In this document: piece after piece, positions 60,123 to 64,000 of the stretch | How positions within the stretch are numbered: the first letter of the stretch is position 1 | Layout: each line of letters opens with the position of its first letter | From: an uncultured Bacteroidota bacterium | Lineage (GTDB): Bacteria; Bacteroidota; Bacteroidia; NS11-12g; UBA9320 | Assembly: GCA_937124965.1 (NCBI GenBank) | Contig: CAKZLB010000017.1 | Span: 124,001-188,000, forward strand | Length of the DNA stretch: 64,000 nucleotides | Direction of reading: 5' to 3' | The notes under the pieces: generated by a model | Told to the model about the DNA's origin: nothing | Database searches by the model: none | Seen by the model: the letters and a program-made list of their open reading frames with translations, nothing else | Program-made: the position numbers and the translations under genes

Positions 60123-63100
60123 ATGAAATTCACAGAAGCGAAATTAGAGCAAGCATTTATAGAGCTTTTAGGAAATGAAGGCTATCCACATTTTGTGGGC
60201 AGTAGTTTGGTACGTTCAAGCGAAGATGAAGTACTCATTGAGGAAGACCTAAAAACCTACTTGCTCACTCGCTATCAAAATGCTAACCTAACCGAAACAG
60301 AAGCTCAATCCATTATTCTACAACTCAAAACGCTTTCTTCGGCAGACCTTTACGAAAGCAACAAAAAAATTATGCAGTGGTTGTCAGACGGTTTTATTCT
60401 GAAACGAGAAGACCGTAACCAAAAAGACATTCATATTTCGCTCATTGATTATGCAGGTTTAGACCGTCAGCGACAAAGTGAAAATTTAGACATCATTGCT
60501 GCCGAGCCCGAAGAACAATATCCGCCTGACACCAACATTTACAAGTTTGTCAACCAATTGGAAATTGTAGGTACAGAAAGACGTATTCCAGACGGTATTT
60601 TATACGTCAATGGTTTGCCGGTGGTGGTTTTTGAATTTAAAACAGCCATTCAGGAAAATACCACCATTCACAATGCTTTTGTTCAACTGACCACTCGCTA
60701 TAAAAGAGACATTCCCGAACTGTTTAAATACAATGCTTTTTGCATCATCAGTGATGGAGTGAACAACAAGGCAGGTTCATTCTTTGCCCCTTATGAATTT
60801 TACTATGCTTGGCGAAGAATTGCGGGTTTGGCAAAAGACGTGGACGGCATAGACAGTATGTTCACTTTGGTTCAAGGAATGCTGCATAAAAATCGCTTGC
60901 GAGATATTATTCAAAACTTCATTTACATTCCCGATTCATCCAAAAAAGACGAGAAAATAGTTTGTCGCTATCCACAATATTATGCAGCTCGCAGTTTGTA
61001 CGAGAACATCAAAAAAGCGGAGAAGCCAGACGGAGACGGAAAAGGCGGTACTTACTTTGGAGCAACAGGTAGTGGCAAGAGTTTTACAATGCTTTATCTC
61101 ACTCGTTTGTTGATGAAAAGCGAGCATTTTGAAAGTCCGACCGTTGTACTCATTACCGACAGAACCGACTTAGACGACCAACTTTCAGGACAATTTACCA
61201 ACGCCAAGCAATTTATAGGAGACAATGCGGTGGAAAGTGTAGAAAGCAGAGCCGATTTAAGAACCAAAATGCAAGGCAGAAATAGCGGTGGCGTATTTTT
61301 AACCACCATTCACAAGTTTACTGAAGACACTGAACTGCTTACAGAAAGAACCAACGTAATCTGCATTTCGGATGAAGCCCACAGAAGCCAAACTAATCTC
61401 GACCAAAAAGTAAAAGTCACCAAAGATGGTGTGAAGAAAACCTACGGTTTTGCAAAATACCTTCACGACTCTTTACCCAATGCCACATTCGTAGGATTTA
61501 CAGGAACACCCATTGATGCAACTTTGGATGTTTTCGGAAAAGTAGTAGATGCCTACACCATGACCGAATCTGTAAGAGATGAAATCACCGTTCGCATTGT
61601 GTATGAAGGAAGGGCAGCTAAAGTCGCCTTGCACAACAGCGAATTAGAGAAAATTGAAAAATACTACGAAGAAGCAGCCGAAGCGGGAGCCAATGAATAC
61701 CAAATAGAAGAAAGCAAAAAGGCAACGGCAACAATGAACGCCATTTTAGGCGACCCTGACCGATTATTGAAATTGGCGGAAGACTTTGTAAACCATTACG
61801 AAAACAGAGTAAACGAAGGTGCTACTGTAAAAGGCAAAGCAATGTTTGTTTGTAGCAGCCGTGAAATTGGCTACGAGTTTTACAAAAATGTAATCGCCCT
61901 AAAACCTGAATGGGCGGAAATCAGAATTGTCGAAGAAGGAGCTGTTTTAACAGACAAGGACAAAAGGGAAATCAAACCAATGGAGCGTATCAAAATGATA
62001 ATGACCAGAGGCAAAGACGACCCAAAAGAAATGTACGATTTGCTCGGCACAAAAGAATACCGCAAGGAATTGGACAGACAGTTTAAAAATGAAAAATCCA
62101 ATTTCAAGATTGCCATTGTGGTAGATATGTGGCTCACAGGTTTTGACGTGCCATTTTTGGATTCCATCTACATTGATAAGCCAATTCAACAACATAATTT
62201 AATTCAGACCATTTCAAGAGTTAACCGAAAGTTTGAAGGCAAGCACAAAGGTTTGGTAGTGGATTACATTGGCATCAAAAAACAAATGAATTTGGCACTC
62301 GCCAAATACAACAAAGGTGACGAAGACAATTTTGAAGACATTCAAGAATCGCTGATTGTGGTAAGAAATCATTTAGACCTTTTGGCTAAAGTCTTCCATA
62401 AGTTCGACAGCTCAAAATATTTCGGTGGTGCTGCTTTAGAGCAGTTGAACACCTTGAATATGGCTGCTGAATATGTTCAGTTGACCAAAGACTTGGAAAC
62501 CCGATTTATGGGCTTGGTAAAACGTCTGAAAGCCGCTTATGATATTTGTGCAGGAAGTGAGCATTTAACGCAGAAAGAAAGAGATTACACGCATTTCTAC
62601 TTGGCTGTTAGGTCAATCGTTTTCAAACTGACCAAAGGCAGTGCACCCGACACGGCACAGATGAACGCCAGAGTTCGGGAAATGATAAAAGATGCTTTGG
62701 AAAGTGATGGTGTTCAGGAAATCTTCAAACTCGGTGATGAAACTCAAAGCGAACAAGACCTATTTTCAAAAGACTACTTGGCGAAGATTGACAAAATCAA
62801 ATTGCCACACACTAAAATCAAATTGCTTCAACAACTTTTAGCCAAAGCCATTGGAGAGATTAAGAAAGTCAACAAAGTAAAAGGAATTGACTTCTCTAAG
62901 AAAATGCAAACCTTGGTAGAACGCTACAACGAGCGAAAAGAAGATGATGTATTGCGAAGTGAAGTGTACGAAGAAATGGCGGAGCATTTGACCAATTTGA
63001 TTTGGGAAGTACACAAAGAGTTTTCAGCAGGAGACGAATTGGGAATTGACTTTGAAGAAAAAGCCTTCTACGACATTTTGAAAGATTTGTGTATCAAGTA

Positions 63101-63341
63101 TGACTTCAAATATCCAGAAGACAAACTCATTATTTTAGCTCAAGCAGTTAAAGACTTGGTGGACTCTCAAGCCAAATATCCAGATTGGAGCAAACGAGAA
63201 GACATTAAATCCGCTTTAAAAGTTGGACTAATAATTCTCTTAGATGAACACGGATATCCGCCAGTAGAAAGAGACGAAGTATATAAAGACATATTTGAAC
63301 AAGCAGAGAATTTTAAGAAAAACAGAGTAATAACGAAATAA
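60123..63341 (+). CDS. hsdR: HsdR, type I restriction subunit (endonuclease and translocase)
   Basis: Moves DNA with ATP and cuts far from the recognition site. Order: N-terminal endonuclease domain with PD-(D/E)xK (D157, E171, K173 in PDGI...FEFK), two RecA-like helicase domains with Walker A GATGSGKS (313-320), DEAH (417-420) and the motifs FVGFTGTPI and ISRVNRKFEGKHKGLVVDYIG, then a helical C-terminus that binds HsdM/HsdS. 1072 residues, apparently complete and intact. It starts 3 nt after the RloC-like gene, which makes all four genes one transcript. Confidence 0.95.
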   Translation: MKFTEAKLEQAFIELLGNEGYPHFVGSSLVRSSEDEVLIEEDLKTYLLTRYQNANLTETEAQSIILQLKTLSSADLYESNKKIMQWLSDGFILKREDRNQKDIHISLIDYAGLDRQRQSENLDIIAAEPEEQYPPDTNIYKFVNQLEIVGTERRIPDGILYVNGLPVVVFEFKTAIQENTTIHNAFVQLTTRYKRDIPELFKYNAFCIISDGVNNKAGSFFAPYEFYYAWRRIAGLAKDVDGIDSMFTLVQGMLHKNRLRDIIQNFIYIPDSSKKDEKIVCRYPQYYAARSLYENIKKAEKPDGDGKGGTYFGATGSGKSFTMLYLTRLLMKSEHFESPTVVLITDRTDLDDQLSGQFTNAKQFIGDNAVESVESRADLRTKMQGRNSGGVFLTTIHKFTEDTELLTERTNVICISDEAHRSQTNLDQKVKVTKDGVKKTYGFAKYLHDSLPNATFVGFTGTPIDATLDVFGKVVDAYTMTESVRDEITVRIVYEGRAAKVALHNSELEKIEKYYEEAAEAGANEYQIEESKKATATMNAILGDPDRLLKLAEDFVNHYENRVNEGATVKGKAMFVCSSREIGYEFYKNVIALKPEWAEIRIVEEGAVLTDKDKREIKPMERIKMIMTRGKDDPKEMYDLLGTKEYRKELDRQFKNEKSNFKIAIVVDMWLTGFDVPFLDSIYIDKPIQQHNLIQTISRVNRKFEGKHKGLVVDYIGIKKQMNLALAKYNKGDEDNFEDIQESLIVVRNHLDLLAKVFHKFDSSKYFGGAALEQLNTLNMAAEYVQLTKDLETRFMGLVKRLKAAYDICAGSEHLTQKERDYTHFYLAVRSIVFKLTKGSAPDTAQMNARVREMIKDALESDGVQEIFKLGDETQSEQDLFSKDYLAKIDKIKLPHTKIKLLQQLLAKAIGEIKKVNKVKGIDFSKKMQTLVERYNERKEDDVLRSEVYEEMAEHLTNLIWEVHKEFSAGDELGIDFEEKAFYDILKDLCIKYDFKYPEDKLIILAQAVKDLVDSQAKYPDWSKREDIKSALKVGLIILLDEHGYPPVERDEVYKDIFEQAENFKKNRVITK

Positions 63342-63609
63342 TGCCAACGCTAAAAGCCATACACATTTGCAATTCGCACAAGCCAACGCTACAACCAAAA
63401 CTTGTCAAAGAGTATGGCTGCCCCAACGCACGGACGAAAAGAATGCACGGGCATACAACATATAAGTTTAATGTGGGCTGAAATGCTCAAATTGAGTATT
63501 TTGCATCTATCGAAGTTTAGTGCGGGCGGACAGAGAATTCATCTGAAACCCCGCACTACGCATATACGTTACCGTCACCCTAAATACCCTAAGTAAATAA
63601 CATGATTAA
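63342..63609. other. Right flank of the restriction island, cassette-like non-coding DNA
   Basis: No credible gene. ATGCCAACGCT (63341-63351), CACATTTG...CACAAGCCAACGCT (63362-63390), CCCCAACGCACGG (63421-63433) and a small hairpin ATGC-ACGG-GCAT (63443-63454) occur here. Similar words (GCCAACGC, CACATTTG, CGCACAA) are also found in the left flank. This kind of DNA between genes is common in accessory regions of Bacteroidota, by my recollection; it may derive from recombination sites. Confidence 0.45.
63362..63390. repeat. Right flanking element of the restriction island
   Basis: CACATTTG, 11 nt, then AGCCAACGCT; counterpart of the left element at 54900-54934, in the same orientation. Confidence 0.5.
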
Positions 63610-64000
63610 ATGAAGATATTTGATAATTCACCAACCCGAAAAATCACTAAAGGAACGATTCTTTTATATAAAGGAGATTCTTGTAGATCTGTATATAAAG
63701 TAATTGGAGGATGCTTGAAAAGTTATGTAATCGACAAGTTTGGAAAGGAACATATCTTGCATTTTGCACCTGAAAACTGGTTAATTACAGATATGGATAG
63801 TTTCCTAAACCAAAAACCTGCGCGCATATTTATTGATGCAATTGAGGATAGTGAAGTCTCTGTAATTTCTAATTTAGATTATAGCGACATCAATCAATTA
63901 AGTCATGATGATTTGGTAGAACAAAATAAAAAACTAATAAACAATTTAATCACTAGCAATAAGCGTCTAGAAAATTTATTAAGTGCAACTGCCGAAGAGC
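63610..64000 (+). CDS. Crp/Fnr-family regulator, N-terminal part (3' end outside window)
   Basis: Open from ATG 63610 to the window end, 130 codons. The sequence has the cyclic-nucleotide-binding (cNMP) fold: KITKGTILLYKGD, VYKVIGGCLKSYVID, FGKEHILHFAPENWLITD and a helical stretch (about 95-128) that leads to the HTH, which lies beyond the window. The usual residues of the cAMP pocket (phosphate-binding R-S/T) are not obvious, so ligand binding is uncertain, as in many Bacteroidota members. The gene is not part of the restriction operon; 268 nt separate it. Confidence 0.85.
   Translation, partial: MKIFDNSPTRKITKGTILLYKGDSCRSVYKVIGGCLKSYVIDKFGKEHILHFAPENWLITDMDSFLNQKPARIFIDAIEDSEVSVISNLDYSDINQLSHDDLVEQNKKLINNLITSNKRLENLLSATAEE

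Noticed and set aside
63402-63596. Open frame of 64 codons after hsdR
   Set aside because: It runs through cassette-like repeat DNA, has no family features, and starts inside a region shared in pattern with the left flank.

Overview
The window looks like chromosomal DNA of a gliding or type IX secretion-capable member of the Bacteroidota, probably of the Flavobacteriia (Crocinitomicaceae or Cryomorphaceae-like), though the species cannot be told from the sequence. Evidence: low G+C; genes found mainly in this phylum (GldB, SprE/PorW, DUF4835, the Bacteroidota-type omega subunit and LptD); a half-size DnaJ zinc finger; an ATP synthase operon that stops at atpG with no atpD/atpC; and phylum-type promoters (TTG or TTTG about 19 nt before TAnnTTTG) in front of several genes. 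No rRNA, tRNA, IS element or CRISPR array was recognised.

Layout. 1-7.6 kb: the end of a thioredoxin-like gene, grpE-dnaJ-tlpA, a rhodanese lipoprotein joined to a YeiH-type membrane protein, then bamD-rpoZ-coaBC-DUF4835 on the minus strand. 7.8-16.8 kb: an alpha-oxoamine synthase (probably serine palmitoyltransferase), an HhH protein, gldB, an outer-membrane barrel, nadE, a sugar mutarotase-like protein, fahA and pyrD. 16.8-22.4 kb: a propeller-type sensor kinase with a NarL-type regulator, opposite a tandem pair of unknown exported proteins. 22.7-34.1 kb: a stress-flavoured stretch with a lipoprotein, a DUF2383/PA2169 protein, YtxH, a holin-like protein, an AI-2E/PerM transporter, a five-gene phosphorelay cluster (four receivers, two kinases, one sigma-54 activator), DUF4403, another lipoprotein, Dps and MscS. 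34.4-42.5 kb: a GH3-family enzyme, a HELGH metallopeptidase-like protein, very small genes, an outer-membrane barrel, an MCE protein, a cell-wall amidase and LptD. 42.5-47.3 kb: PBP1A and SprE. 47.4-54.5 kb: M23 peptidase, bactofilin, atpZ, a 4-TM protein, then atpB-E-F-H-A-G.

54.5-63.6 kb is accessory DNA. It starts with 25-bp tandem repeats and holds a complete type I restriction-modification operon, hsdM-hsdS-X-hsdR. X is a 787-residue ATPase with a mid-protein CxxC hook and a C-terminal R-E-H signature like that of the anticodon nucleases PrrC and RloC. The gene order matches the E. coli prr locus (hsdM-hsdS-prrC-hsdR). Similar short elements (CACATTTG...AGCCAACGCT) lie on both sides of the operon. 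The window ends in the first 130 codons of a Crp/Fnr-type regulator.

The most interesting item is this layered defence island: DNA restriction plus a candidate RloC-like tRNA-cutting back-up. Next come the stress/phosphorelay stretch, the terminator-like hairpin between atpE and atpF, and the in-frame TAA-TTG joint between the rhodanese and YeiH genes. All functions are inferred from motifs and gene order; no database search was run.
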